Below, piece by piece: positions 43,706-54,586 of a stretch of DNA of 64,000 nt. Source of the stretch: Pararhodobacter zhoushanensis (GTDB lineage Bacteria > Pseudomonadota > Alphaproteobacteria > Rhodobacterales > Rhodobacteraceae); assembly GCF_025949695.1 (NCBI RefSeq), contig NZ_JAPDFL010000001.1:2669501-2733500 (forward strand). The letters run 5' to 3'. How positions within the stretch are numbered: the stretch's first letter is position 1; every line of letters starts with the position of its first letter. A program made the position numbers and the translations under genes. The notes below the pieces were generated by a model. That model saw only the letters and a list, made by a program, of their open reading frames with translations. It searched no databases and had not been told where the DNA came from.

Positions 43706-44480
43706 CGGCTCTCTCGGACATGCGGGACGTGTCCATGATCAGACAGACGTCGGTGGTGTTGAAGTCGGTGTCGATATAGGCACCCTCGCCGACGAAACCA
43801 CCCAGCCGCAGATAGGCGCGGATCAAAGGCGGAATCGCCGCCGTCGCGCGCGCGCGGTCCACCGTGTCCGGGTCCAGCAGATCCATCCGCTGGGCGTGCA
43901 CGCCGGGCCGCACGGCGACGCGCAAGGCATCTGGCGCCAGATGGTGTGCATGCAGATAGCTCAGCGCTTCGGCATGCCCGGCGGGGTCTGTCCCGTGGAA
44001 AGAGGCCACGCCGAACAGGATTTCGATCCCGCGTTCCAGCACATATTCCGCCACGCCGTTCCAAAGCAGCAGCATGACCGGCCCCCGCCGATGCGCGGGA
44101 TGGACGCAGCTGCGCCCCAGTTCGACCAGTTTGCGGCCCGAGGCGCGCAACGGCGCCAGGTCATATTCGGCATCCGAATAGAACCGCCCCAGTTCCCGCG
44201 CGCGTTCTTGCGGCATCAGCCGGTAGACGCCCACCACATGCGCCAGCGTCGTCGGATCGATCGAGCGGTCCACCAGAAGCAGATGGTCGAAATAGGGGTC
44301 CAGCGCATCCCTTTCCAGACGCCGCGCGTGATCAGCGCCTGCGCAGACCGCGCCCAACTCGTCGACGAACACATCATAGCGCAGACGCTGAGCGCCCAGC
44401 AGATCAGCGTCATCACGGGCCAGCCGCACTTCATAGGCCTGTTCTTTGTGCGTCGCAGAGGTGGTGCGTGCGTCGTTCAT
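43671..44480 (-). CDS. olsB: L-ornithine N-alpha-acyltransferase OlsB
   Basis: Transfers a 3-hydroxyacyl group from ACP to ornithine, the first step of ornithine-lipid synthesis. The 269-residue protein has the family pattern LLGAQRLRYDVFVDELGA near residues 28-45, RLERDALDPYFDHLLLVD, LVELGRSCVHPAHRRGPVMLLLWNG near 114-138 and IPPLIRAYLRLGGFVGEGAYIDTDFNTTDVCL near the end. It precedes olsA with overlapping frames. Ornithine lipids commonly replace phospholipids under phosphate limitation; I see no clear Pho box upstream. A diverged paralogue is encoded at 25894-26664. Confidence 0.92.
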   Translation of the reverse strand: MNDARTTSATHKEQAYEVRLARDDADLLGAQRLRYDVFVDELGAVCAGADHARRLERDALDPYFDHLLLVDRSIDPTTLAHVVGVYRLMPQERARELGRFYSDAEYDLAPLRASGRKLVELGRSCVHPAHRRGPVMLLLWNGVAEYVLERGIEILFGVASFHGTDPAGHAEALSYLHAHHLAPDALRVAVRPGVHAQRMDLLDPDTVDRARATAAIPPLIRAYLRLGGFVGEGAYIDTDFNTTDVCLIMDTSRMSERAVDFYARKTPRR

Positions 44481-44571
44481 CGCTGTCTCGCTTCAGCAAA
44501 GAGGCGGGCAATTGACACAGCCGCAAGTTGCGCCCTACCCTTTTGGCAGGGTCTGCCTGCCCGATGCGGGA

Positions 44572-44745
44572 TCACTGGCCCGGCATCCATTCAAGGTCAA
44601 TTACCCGTGTATCCACCACCACCTTGCCCGCTTCCTCAAAGTTTACCGTCACGCGCGGGCCAACGACGGACTGCACCTGCCCCAGTCCCCAGTCCGGCTG
44701 GGTGGGATGGCGGACGAACATACCGGGTTCAAGCAACTGAGACAT
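44572..44745 (-). CDS. DUF3553 protein
   Basis: A 57-residue protein MSQLLEPGMFVRHPTQPDWGLGQVQSV with the C-terminal VVVDTRVIDLEW. The fold is a small SH3-like beta barrel resembling the domain at the C-terminus of CarD/UvrD-type RNA polymerase-binding proteins (PDWGxGxV is the shared core). Function unproven. Its ATG at 44745 is only 31 bases from the ATG of divergent chpT at 44777, so the two promoters must lie within each other's coding sequence or overlap. The two genes are neighbours in many Rhodobacteraceae. Confidence 0.8.
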   Translation of the reverse strand: MSQLLEPGMFVRHPTQPDWGLGQVQSVVGPRVTVNFEEAGKVVVDTRVIDLEWMPGQ

Positions 44746-44776
44746 CGGGTCTTCCCTTTCTGCCGGGGGCACAGTG

Positions 44777-45343
44777 ATGCCCGAGGTGCGCGATCTTGCA
44801 GCCTTGGTCAGCTCGCGGCTTTGCCATGATCTCGTAAGCCCTCTCGGCGCGATCGGCAACGGGGTCGAGCTGATGCGGATGATGCAACTCGACTCGCCCG
44901 AGCTGGATCTGATCGAACAGGCCGCCAAGGCGGCGCAGGCGCGGGTGCAACTGTTTCGCCTCGCCTTTGGCGTCGCGCAAGACGGGCAAGAGGTTCGCGC
45001 TGCCGAACTGACACAGGCGCTGGACGGCATTGCGATACAGGGCCGCATCACGCTGCGCAGCGCCTTCACAGCGCCAGTGCCCCGCCTGCTGGCCAAGCGC
45101 CTGACCTTGGCTGCCCTGTGTGCTGACAGCGCCCTGCCCTACGGTGGTGAGATCGTGGTCGAGCCGGGCGGCGTTGTCGCCACGTCCCCGCGCCTGACCC
45201 TCGATGCCGCGTTGTGGGATCCGCTCGGTCAAGGGGAGATCCCGGCCGAGCTTTCTGCCAAATCGGTGCATTTCGGACTGCTGGTCACGCTGGGTCCCGT
45301 CGAGATCGAACGGGACGAGACCCAGGTGACGCTTCGGCTGTAG
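44777..45343 (+). CDS. chpT: Histidine phosphotransferase ChpT
   Basis: Part of the CckA-ChpT-CtrA phosphorelay. The 188-residue protein starts MPEVRDLAALVSSRLCHDLVSPLGAIGNGVELM; His17 in the LCHDLVSPLGAIGNG helix is the phosphorylated residue, followed by a helical hairpin and a degenerate HATPase-like domain (TLAALCADSALPYGGEIVVE). In Rhodobacteraceae the relay controls motility, gene transfer agents and similar traits rather than viability. ATG 44777 is chosen over GTG 44774. The stop at 45343 abuts the convergent proA stop at 45344. Confidence 0.92.
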   Translation: MPEVRDLAALVSSRLCHDLVSPLGAIGNGVELMRMMQLDSPELDLIEQAAKAAQARVQLFRLAFGVAQDGQEVRAAELTQALDGIAIQGRITLRSAFTAPVPRLLAKRLTLAALCADSALPYGGEIVVEPGGVVATSPRLTLDAALWDPLGQGEIPAELSAKSVHFGLLVTLGPVEIERDETQVTLRL

Positions 45344-46600
45344 TCAGGGCCGGATCGTACCGTCGCCGGTGACCAGATACTTGAAGCTGGTCAATTGCTC
45401 GGCCCCGACCGGCCCACGTGCGTGCATCTTGCCGGTCGCGATGCCGATCTCTGCCCCCATGCCGAATTCGCCGCCATCGGCAAACTGGGTTGAGGCATTC
45501 TGCATCAGGATCGCGCTGTCCAGCCGGGCGAAAAAACGATCCGCCGTGGTCTGGTTCTCGGTCAGGATCGATTCCGTGTGCTGGCTGCCGTGTTTGCGGA
45601 TATGCGCAATGGCCCCGTCCACGCCATCGACCAGCTTGGCGGCGATGATCATGTCCAGAAACTCGCGGCCAAAATCCTCGGGCGTGGCTTTCACCGTGCC
45701 TTTGACCGTCAGCAACTCACCCTCTGTCCGCACTTCGACCCCGGCCTTGAGCAGATCCTCGATCAGCACCGCGCCGTGCCGGGCGTAGAAGCTGCGATCA
45801 ATCAGCAGCGTCTCGGCCGAGCCACAGATCCCCGTGCGCCGGGTCTTGGCGTTCAGCACCACGCGGCGCGCCTTGGCCAGATCGGCGTCGCCGTCGGCGT
45901 AGACGTGGCAGATGCCTTCAAGATGCGCGAAAACCGGCACGCGTGCCTCGGCCTGCACCAGCCCGACCAGCCCCTTGCCACCGCGCGGCACGATCACGTC
46001 GATGTATTTCACCATCCGCAGCATCTCGGCCACGGCCTCGCGGTCGCGGGTCGGCACCATCTGGATCGCGGCCTCGGGCAGACCGGCAGCCTTCAGCCCC
46101 GCCACCATGCACCCCAGCAGTGTCATCGAGGAATGATAGCTCTCGCTGCCGCCGCGCAGGATCACCGCATTGCCCGATTTCAGGCACAGCGCGGCGGCGT
46201 CGGCGGTCACGTTCGGGCGGCTCTCATAGATCACGCCGATGACACCCAAAGGCGTGCGCACCCGGCGGATATGCAGGCCCGAAGGCATGTCCCATTCCGC
46301 CAGCACCGCCCCGACCGGGTCATCCTGCGCCGCCACCGCCCGCAACCCCGCCACGATCGACGCGATCCGCGCGTCGTCCAGTTCCAGCCGGTCCAGCATC
46401 GCCGGGCTCAGGCCCTTGTCGCGACCAAACGCCATGTCCTTGGCATTCGCTGCCAGAATCGCCGGGACGCTATCGGCCACCGCGTCTGCCGCCGCCAGCA
46501 GCGCGGCCGTCTTGGCCTCGGCACTGGCAAAGCCCAACTCGGCCGAGGCGTCGCGCGCCTGCCTGCCGATGTCTTCCATCATCACCGCGATATCGCTCAT
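45344..46600 (-). CDS. proA: Gamma-glutamyl phosphate reductase
   Basis: Reduces gamma-glutamyl phosphate to glutamate semialdehyde, second step of proline synthesis. The 418-residue aldehyde-dehydrogenase-fold protein shows [23 protein letters not shown] near residues 122-144, [11 protein letters not shown] near 199, and the catalytic Cys in [14 protein letters not shown] near 263. ATG 46600 is fixed by family start [16 protein letters not shown]; the frame upstream is repeat copy E. proB lies upstream on the same strand, separated only by that repeat. Confidence 0.95.
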   Translation of the reverse strand: MSDIAVMMEDIGRQARDASAELGFASAEAKTAALLAAADAVADSVPAILAANAKDMAFGRDKGLSPAMLDRLELDDARIASIVAGLRAVAAQDDPVGAVLAEWDMPSGLHIRRVRTPLGVIGVIYESRPNVTADAAALCLKSGNAVILRGGSESYHSSMTLLGCMVAGLKAAGLPEAAIQMVPTRDREAVAEMLRMVKYIDVIVPRGGKGLVGLVQAEARVPVFAHLEGICHVYADGDADLAKARRVVLNAKTRRTGICGSAETLLIDRSFYARHGAVLIEDLLKAGVEVRTEGELLTVKGTVKATPEDFGREFLDMIIAAKLVDGVDGAIAHIRKHGSQHTESILTENQTTADRFFARLDSAILMQNASTQFADGGEFGMGAEIGIATGKMHARGPVGAEQLTSFKYLVTGDGTIRP

Positions 46601-46623
46601 CCGTCTCACCCTCATCTGTCCCC

Positions 46624-46698
46624 AAATATCCACGGGGGTGTCCAGAGGGGGAGCGTGCTCCCCCTCGGCGAGGGGGTCCGGGGGCGAGCAGCCCCCCG
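46624..46698. repeat. GC-rich palindromic intergenic element, copy E
   Basis: Starts AAATATCCACGGGGGTGTCCAGAGG (first 20: 46624-46643), nearly the same as copy C, then a 9-bp stem GAGGGGGAG/CTCCCCCTC with loop CGTG (46645-46653 with 46658-46666) and the GGGGCGAGCAGCCCC core (46681-46695) also found in copy C. Unusually it lies inside an operon, between proB and proA, so it may set relative transcript levels. Confidence 0.68.
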
Positions 46699-46707
46699 GC
46701 TTTCCTC

Positions 46708-48911
<2,204 letters not shown>

Positions 48912-48963
48912 TCAAGGCCCGCGCATGAGGCGCGGGCCGGAGGAAGGGCGCGACAGGGGCCGG

Positions 48964-49521
48964 TCAGGCCAGCTTGCGCAGATAGGTCCAGGTTGGCACG
49001 GTGGCGTGGCGCGCCAGCGAGTGCGCCTCGGCATCGCCGATATAGTCAAACCCGGCATTGGTCAGCACCCGGGCAGACACAGGATTGTCCTGGAATACCT
49101 CGGCGAAGACCGTTTTGTTGCGGTGCGGATTGGTGTCCAGCAGCGCCTTGACTGCCGACGAGGCAATACCGGCATGCCAGAAATCAGGCGCGACCCAATA
49201 GCCGATCTGGCTCTGGTTGCGATCCAGCGACTTGAGCGACACAACCCCCAGAAACGACGGCGCACCCTGCGGTCTGCCGTCAATCGCCCAGACATCCTCG
49301 TCCCGGTCCTCGGCCACTGCGGCGTCGATATACGCCTGCGTGGCCGCCGCCGTCAGCGGATGCGGAATCGAACGCGTTCCCTCGGCCACCCGTCGGTCGC
49401 TGGTATAGATGTGCAACAGGGCAGCATCCTGACGGCCCAGCGGACGCAGGATCAGATGATCTGCCTCGATGCTGGGTTGAGTCCGGCTGACAGCGGGGGT
49501 CTTGGTGAAGCGGATCGTCAT
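48964..49521 (-). CDS. GNAT family N-acetyltransferase
   Basis: A 185-residue acetyltransferase of the RimJ/RimL-like branch: LILRPLGRQDAALLHIYTSDRRVAEGT near residues 23-49, FLGVVSLKSLDRNQSQIGYWVAPDFWHAGIAS (acetyl-CoA strand and pyrophosphate loop, here degenerate) near 90-121, and ENPASARVLxxxGF-like DNPVSARVLTNAGF near 145. Members acetylate protein N-termini or small amines; substrate unknown. ATG 49521 is preferred to a codon nine residues upstream. It lies between rpmA and obgE, a common position for this gene in Rhodobacteraceae. Confidence 0.87.
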   Translation of the reverse strand: MTIRFTKTPAVSRTQPSIEADHLILRPLGRQDAALLHIYTSDRRVAEGTRSIPHPLTAAATQAYIDAAVAEDRDEDVWAIDGRPQGAPSFLGVVSLKSLDRNQSQIGYWVAPDFWHAGIASSAVKALLDTNPHRNKTVFAEVFQDNPVSARVLTNAGFDYIGDAEAHSLARHATVPTWTYLRKLA

Positions 49522-49571
49522 AAGGATCGTCCTGGTCTTCTGCCACAAAAACGCACGGCAGACAAAAGAAT

Positions 49572-49599
49572 GGGGGCCGACAGCGTTCTGTCGGCCCCC
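49572..49599 (-). terminator. Terminator after rplU-rpmA
   Basis: A perfect 12-bp stem GGGGGCCGACAG/CTGTCGGCCCCC (49572-49583 with 49588-49599) with loop CGTT; on the minus strand it is followed by ATTCTTTTG. It lies 30 bases past the rpmA stop and before the GNAT start. Confidence 0.88.
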
Positions 49600-49628
49600 G
49601 TGTAACGTGCAAATGTAAAGCCTTTGCG

Positions 49629-49901
49629 TTACTCGGCAGCCTCACTCACCACTGGAACGATCGACACAAAGCTGCGCCCCTTGAACCCTTTGGTGAAGGT
49701 GACGCGACCATCGGTCGTGGCGAACAGAGTGTGATCACGGCCCATGCCGACGCCGGTACCAGCGAAGTGCTTGGTGCCGCGCTGGCGCACGATGATGTTG
49801 CCGGCGATGCAGACTTGGCCGCCGTAGATCTTCACACCAAGGCGGCGACCAGCAGAGTCGCGACCGTTGCGGGATGAACCGCCTGCTTTTTTGTGTGCCA
49901 T
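49629..49901 (-). CDS. rpmA: 50S ribosomal protein L27
   Basis: A 90-residue protein starting [24 protein letters not shown], the conserved L27 N-terminus that reaches towards the peptidyl-transferase centre, followed by [26 protein letters not shown]. No N-terminal cleavage extension as in Firmicutes. It follows rplU by five bases and is closed by the terminator at 49572. Confidence 0.97.
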   Translation of the reverse strand: MAHKKAGGSSRNGRDSAGRRLGVKIYGGQVCIAGNIIVRQRGTKHFAGTGVGMGRDHTLFATTDGRVTFTKGFKGRSFVSIVPVVSEAAE

Positions 49902-49906
49902 GGGTG

Positions 49907-50566
49907 TTACTCCTTGTCAGCGGCCAGCGTGGCGGCCTGTTCGAGCCAGTTGTCACGGGCGATACGGCCCTTGAACGACAGCTGGTCATCCATGTACGCG
50001 ATTTCCGACTCGGTCCAGGCAGCGATCTGGTCGAAGTGGAACACGCCGTTCTGGTGCAGCAGGCCTTCCAGCTTGGGGCCAACGCCCGAGATCTTTTTCA
50101 GATCGTCGGCTTTGCCGCCACGGGCTTCGGTCAGCAGGTTTGCCGGACGGGTGCCCGACACCTCGCCTGCCACAGCCGGAGCCGCTGCTGCCATCGATGC
50201 GCCCGAAACCGAACCCGAACCGATAGCCGCCTTGACGCCCGACGCATCAGCGCCCGAGGCCAGGATGTCCGTCACGCGGACCAGCGTCAGCTTCTGACGG
50301 TGGCCTTTGGTACGCTGCGAGCTGTGCTTGCGGCGACGCTTGACGAAGTGGATGACCTTGTCACCCTTGATCTGGTCGATGACTTCGGCCTGCACGGCAG
50401 CGCCCGCGACGAGCGGCGCACCGATGACCGGCGAGTCGCCGCCCAGCATCAGAATGTCATTGAACTGGATTTTCTCGCCGGCATCAGCCGCGAGACGTTC
50501 GACGCGCAGCACGTCGCCCGCTTGGACGCGATACTGTTTACCGCCGGTCTTGAGGACTGCGAACAT
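49907..50566 (-). CDS. rplU: 50S ribosomal protein L21 with C-terminal helix-hairpin-helix extension
   Basis: Residues 1-103 are a complete L21 ([20 protein letters not shown], then [21 protein letters not shown], which binds 23S rRNA). Residues 104-150 are an Ala/Gly/Ser-rich linker and 150-219 an added domain ([36 protein letters not shown]) with the pattern of a helix-hairpin-helix or 'Rhodanese-less' HhH fold (KISGVGPK). The total, 219 residues, is about twice the usual 103. Such extended L21 is known in Rhodobacterales; its extra role is not known to me. rpmA follows directly. Confidence 0.95.
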   Translation of the reverse strand: MFAVLKTGGKQYRVQAGDVLRVERLAADAGEKIQFNDILMLGGDSPVIGAPLVAGAAVQAEVIDQIKGDKVIHFVKRRRKHSSQRTKGHRQKLTLVRVTDILASGADASGVKAAIGSGSVSGASMAAAAPAVAGEVSGTRPANLLTEARGGKADDLKKISGVGPKLEGLLHQNGVFHFDQIAAWTESEIAYMDDQLSFKGRIARDNWLEQAATLAADKE

Positions 50567-50669
50567 GTCCTGTCTTTCCTTATGCTTCCGCGTTCTGTGG
50601 CCGCCCTTGCGGGTGTTGATGGCATTCGCCGCCTCGAACTGCGCCCCCGTTCGGGAGTATGAAAACGAA

Positions 50670-50708
50670 CCGTGCCCCGGTCGGCCTTTGGACCGATACG
50701 GGGCACGG
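50670..50708 (-). terminator. Double-stem hairpin between the serine protease gene and rplU
   Basis: Outer stem CCGTGCCCC/GGGGCACGG (50670-50678 with 50700-50708) and inner stem GGTC/GACC (50679-50682 with 50691-50694). On the minus strand it is followed by TTCGTTTTC. It probably ends the protease transcript; it could instead belong to the rplU leader, 104 bases before ATG 50566. Confidence 0.6.
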
Positions 50709-50800
50709 GGTGGGCATTACCGCCTTAAGGGGCAGTAAGTCAAGCGCCGGAGGCCCAGACGCGCGCGGAAAAGCGCATCAGACCGTGGCGCAAGACGGGT

Positions 50801-52057
50801 TTAGGTCGGAAGCGGCGTGCACGTGTAAGAGCCGTGCGTCCGCCGCGACAGGCGGCAGAACTGGTTGAACAGTTCCAGGAAGTTATTGGCATTGCTCACG
50901 CCGCTCAGCGGCGAGGCACCCTGGATCTTGATATCCCCGCCACTATAGCCCCACGAGGTCACAGCCATGACCACGTTGCGCGACGGCATTTGCGAGGCCT
51001 GCCGGGCCGAGTCGCTGATTTCGCCCATGTTCAGGATGTGGGGCCCACCGCTCGACCCGCCTTCCATGCCCGATCCATACACGTAATCAAGGCCGATCCG
51101 ACCCCACAGCGGAATGGTTTGTCCGGTGACCTCGAGATGTTGGCCAACGGTCATTTCCTCGCCGTTATAATAGTTGCCGGGATACCCCAGTTGCGTCAGG
51201 AAGTTATAGTCCAGACGGCAATTGAGATAGCAGAACGGCAGATACCCAAGCCGAAAGCCGGGCAGCGAGTTGTTGACATAGGTCCACCGTGCGTCTGTCA
51301 GGCGACCGCATAACGCCATGCCAACGTCGTAGCCGCCGTTCAGTCCCTCTGACTCGCTGGCGACGTTGCGCCATTGGGTCGTGGTGCCCCAGCGCAGAAC
51401 CTCGCACGATCCGTACCGCTGGCTGACCCCCATTTCACCCGAATAACCCGGATAGAAGATACCTTGGGTGTTCCAGCCCTCCTCGCCTCCCCGGTCGGGG
51501 TTGTAGACGCAGTGCCCCGCCGTCAGCAGGATTGCCCGGTCAATCAGCGTCGCCGTGCACGTGTACCACAAGCCGCCGTTCATGAAATACAGCTTTCCTA
51601 CCGACCGCTGCGGGGCGAAATACGGTGCCGGATACTGCAGCGCGTCGGAATAATGGTAGATCGTGCCACGATTGCCCGACCCGTAATCCTGTGTGTCAGG
51701 CGCGTTGCTGTTCGCCGACGGCGCGCTTTCGCTGAGTTCGCGGTAGAGGCTTTCGTCGATCGTGGCCCGCACGGCGCGACCGGCGGTGCCCGGGCGGATA
51801 AGCGGCACACCCGAGCCCATGTCAGCGGCCGGCGGCACGGCCCGAGCCGTCGCCATGGGGCCGCTGCCCTCATAGATCTGTTCCATCGGGATCGCCGTCG
51901 CCATGATCTGGGCAAGATCGACATCACCCATGGTCGAGGGCCCCATCGGCGGCGACAGAACCTGTGCCAGTGCGGGCTGGGACATCAGCGCACACACAGC
52001 AGCAACTGCCAGCGTGCTCCGAGTGAAAAAGGAATAGGATGTATGTGCAGACGTCAC
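50801..52057 (-). CDS. Secreted trypsin-like serine protease
   Basis: A protein of about 418 residues with a signal peptide (TRSTLAVAAVCALMSQPALA-Q). The catalytic triad of chymotrypsin-fold proteases is visible at about His182 (LLTAGHCVY), Asp244 (GGYDVGMAL) and Ser336 (GGSSGGP). A pro-like region of about 100 residues separates the signal from the protease domain. I choose GTG 52057 because AGGGAG lies six bases upstream; a GTG at 52090 is in frame but poorly placed. It is divergent from the glycan operon and upstream of rplU. Extracellular or periplasmic protein turnover is inferred. Confidence 0.85.
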   Translation of the reverse strand: MTSAHTSYSFFTRSTLAVAAVCALMSQPALAQVLSPPMGPSTMGDVDLAQIMATAIPMEQIYEGSGPMATARAVPPAADMGSGVPLIRPGTAGRAVRATIDESLYRELSESAPSANSNAPDTQDYGSGNRGTIYHYSDALQYPAPYFAPQRSVGKLYFMNGGLWYTCTATLIDRAILLTAGHCVYNPDRGGEEGWNTQGIFYPGYSGEMGVSQRYGSCEVLRWGTTTQWRNVASESEGLNGGYDVGMALCGRLTDARWTYVNNSLPGFRLGYLPFCYLNCRLDYNFLTQLGYPGNYYNGEEMTVGQHLEVTGQTIPLWGRIGLDYVYGSGMEGGSSGGPHILNMGEISDSARQASQMPSRNVVMAVTSWGYSGGDIKIQGASPLSGVSNANNFLELFNQFCRLSRRTHGSYTCTPLPT

Positions 52058-52273
52058 TGAAATCTCCCTGAACCAAGCACCCGAAGGCACCCAAAATCAA
52101 CACAGCCGCACCCCAGATGCGCGACCCTAATCACGGCAGAGTAAGGCGAATCGATCCGTGCGGCAACTGTCGGTATGCCACGTCTATTTCGGGATGGAAC
52201 GCTTATCAGGCTTGGACTAGGGTGATCGCGCAGCGCAGCCGCGCGCCGTACAGACAAACGGTTTCAACACAGT

Positions 52274-53803
52274 ATGTCCTCACTTTCTCCTCGCGTTGGT
52301 GTGGTGATCCGCACCAAGGATCGACCAGGCTTTGTCACGCGCGCCCTGCGCAGCGTGATGGATCAGACCTATCCCGGCTGGCGCGTCATGCTGGTCAACG
52401 ACGGCGGCGATCAGCCCGCGCTGGAGGCCGCGATTGCAGCCGACGGCCTGGCGCCCTTGTTCGCCAGCGACGCAATGCAGGCGTTGCACTTGCCGGCGTC
52501 AATCGGGCGGTCTGATGCCTTCAACCTCGGGGCGCAAACGCTGGACACCGAGTTTGTGTGCTGCCTGGACGACGACGACACCTGGGCACCGGGCTTTCTG
52601 GAGGCTCTGCTCGACCTGCATGACCGCACCCTGCCGCTGGCCCCTGATCTGGGCGGCGTGGCGGCGCTGGTCACGGCGGTGCGCGAGGATCTGGTAACGC
52701 TCGACGGAACGGAAACCCTGATCACCCTGGGCGAGGATGAGCTGTCGCACGCGTTCCGGCGCACGGATTTCTTTCTGAACCCCATCGCCTATGCCACCTA
52801 TCGGCATGACCTTTACCCGGTGCAATGGATGCTCAACCGTCAGGCTGTACTGGCGGCGGGCGGGTTCCCGTCGGCGTTCAACGTGATGGAAGACCGCGCC
52901 TTCATGACGCTCTTCCTGCAACGCTGGCGGGTGGCGATCCTTGATCAGAAGCTGGCCTTTCACCACCGGCGCACCCGGCGCAAAGGCGACACACAGCAAA
53001 GCATCGTGCTCAACACGCTGGACAACCCGTCCTATGACTGGCGGCTGTTTTCGGATCTGGCCAAGATCCCGCTCAATTCCCTGCCTGATGACGAAGGCGA
53101 CGGCGCATCGACCAGCGAACGCGCCGGTGCCTTGTTGCGGGCCACGGCGGCCACCATCATCAAAGAGCTGAACGATGAGACCAGCGGGCTGTGGCACAAG
53201 ATCAACGGCGAGACCGCGACGCTGAAGGCCCGCCTCGAAGCGCTCGATGCGCGGGTCGGCGGCGTGGCGGCGGTGCCCGAGGCCGCGACCCCACCCGAGG
53301 CGCAGGTCTGGTCGCTTTGGACCGAACTGGGCGCGCAGGACGCGGGCTTTGGTCTGGGCGTGGATACGCCGTTCCTGTCGCGGCTCTCGCTGTCGATGGC
53401 CGATGCGCAACCGGGGCTGATGATGCATGCCTCGCAGGCACAGAACCGCATGGTCGTTCAGATCCCCTGCACGCATGACTGGGCCGCGCTGGAGCTGTCG
53501 CTGGACGGGCTTGTCAAACGCGGCCACGGGCTGCGCTGCGAACTGATCGTCAGCCATCCGACCGGCTATCTGTTCGAAACCGCGCTGTCAGTCACCCAGC
53601 GCGACCGTCGCGGGCGCGTGTCGCAGGCGCTTGAGGTCGGCCATGTCCACTCGTGCCCGCCCGGTGGCTCGGTCCGTGTGGTGCGCGATTTTCCCGTCGA
53701 GGCGTTCGAACGCGACGCGCGGTGCAAATTCTCGGTTGCGTTGCCGCGCCAAGCCAGTGATTTTCGGCTGATCCTGCACGATCTGGTGGTCAGTCTGCTG
53801 TGA
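52274..53803 (+). CDS. Family 2 glycosyltransferase with extra C-terminal domain
   Basis: Residues 1-225 are a GT-A fold glycosyltransferase: VGVVIRTKDRPGFVTRALRSVMDQTYPGW at the N-terminus, the metal-binding CLDDDDTW near 96-103, and a C-terminal acceptor region with MEDRAFMTLFLQRWR near 207. Residues 280-509 form a second part with a possible coiled region (LNDETSGLWHKINGETATLKARLEALDARV) and a beta-rich tail. Nucleotide-sugar and acceptor unknown. It is the first gene of an eight-gene run on the plus strand and faces the protease gene across a 216-base divergent region. Confidence 0.85.
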   Translation: MSSLSPRVGVVIRTKDRPGFVTRALRSVMDQTYPGWRVMLVNDGGDQPALEAAIAADGLAPLFASDAMQALHLPASIGRSDAFNLGAQTLDTEFVCCLDDDDTWAPGFLEALLDLHDRTLPLAPDLGGVAALVTAVREDLVTLDGTETLITLGEDELSHAFRRTDFFLNPIAYATYRHDLYPVQWMLNRQAVLAAGGFPSAFNVMEDRAFMTLFLQRWRVAILDQKLAFHHRRTRRKGDTQQSIVLNTLDNPSYDWRLFSDLAKIPLNSLPDDEGDGASTSERAGALLRATAATIIKELNDETSGLWHKINGETATLKARLEALDARVGGVAAVPEAATPPEAQVWSLWTELGAQDAGFGLGVDTPFLSRLSLSMADAQPGLMMHASQAQNRMVVQIPCTHDWAALELSLDGLVKRGHGLRCELIVSHPTGYLFETALSVTQRDRRGRVSQALEVGHVHSCPPGGSVRVVRDFPVEAFERDARCKFSVALPRQASDFRLILHDLVVSLL

Positions 53804-53818
53804 AGCATCGGTGTGCCC

Positions 53819-54586
53819 ATGTTTGACGACGCCTTGCCCGACTTCGCCCTTCGCGGCGAGGCAGGCATCGACCTGTTCGCGCGCAGCGACGACGATGCCC
53901 ATCGTCGCGCGCGGTTCCGCTGCGTGGCCACGCTGGGGGATGACGGCACGCTCGTCGATCATATGCCCGATGCCAAGCGCGATCTGACCGCGTTGCGGGC
54001 AACGGCCGAGGCGTTGGCCGCGGATCCGCTGTTGACGCCCTTTGTGCTGGCCGACGTGACCAGTTGGCCCAAAGCCTCGGATCTGGGCAATCCGATCCGG
54101 TTGTTTCTGTATCTCGACTTTCTGCGCGCCTGGCAGGTTGCCGATATGGCTGCCGCCCGGTTCGAAGCCGGTTTGCGCCGCGCTGCTGGCACCCTGCCCC
54201 CCGAGGCGGCCCGCTTGCCGACGGTGATCCTGCCGATCCTCGATTTCAACCAGCTGAGCCGCGGCAGCCGAGTGGCCCGCGCGCTGCTGCCCTTGCTGAA
54301 TGCACAGCTTGCAGATCCTGCGTTTCGCAAACCCAAGAACGGCGGCGGCACGGGCTATGCCTTGCGCATGCTGGGCGATCTGTGCCTGCGCGGCAAGGAT
54401 GCCGCTCTGGCGCTGCAATGCTATGAAACCGCTGTCGCATCGGGCGACAACCCGTTTCGCCGCCGCAGGGCGATCGAAGCAGCCCGCGCCGCGAAAGATG
54501 CCGAGGCGCTGGCCAGACACCGCGCGGCGTATGCGCAACGCTGGCGGCTACCCGCCGATCTCGCTGAAGACAAGGATACAGAATGA
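53819..54586 (+). CDS. Helical-repeat protein of unknown function in the glycan operon
   Basis: A 255-residue protein, mostly alpha helical by inspection, with TPR-like pairs toward the C-terminus (LRMLGDLCLRGKDAALALQCYETAVASGDNPFRRRRAIEAARAAKDAEAL). No signal peptide. GTG 53813 is an alternative start two codons earlier. It lies 15 bases after the glycosyltransferase and overlaps the first sulfotransferase by four bases, so it is clearly part of the operon. I infer a scaffold or partner role; no catalytic motif is seen. Confidence 0.62.
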   Translation: MFDDALPDFALRGEAGIDLFARSDDDAHRRARFRCVATLGDDGTLVDHMPDAKRDLTALRATAEALAADPLLTPFVLADVTSWPKASDLGNPIRLFLYLDFLRAWQVADMAAARFEAGLRRAAGTLPPEAARLPTVILPILDFNQLSRGSRVARALLPLLNAQLADPAFRKPKNGGGTGYALRMLGDLCLRGKDAALALQCYETAVASGDNPFRRRRAIEAARAAKDAEALARHRAAYAQRWRLPADLAEDKDTE

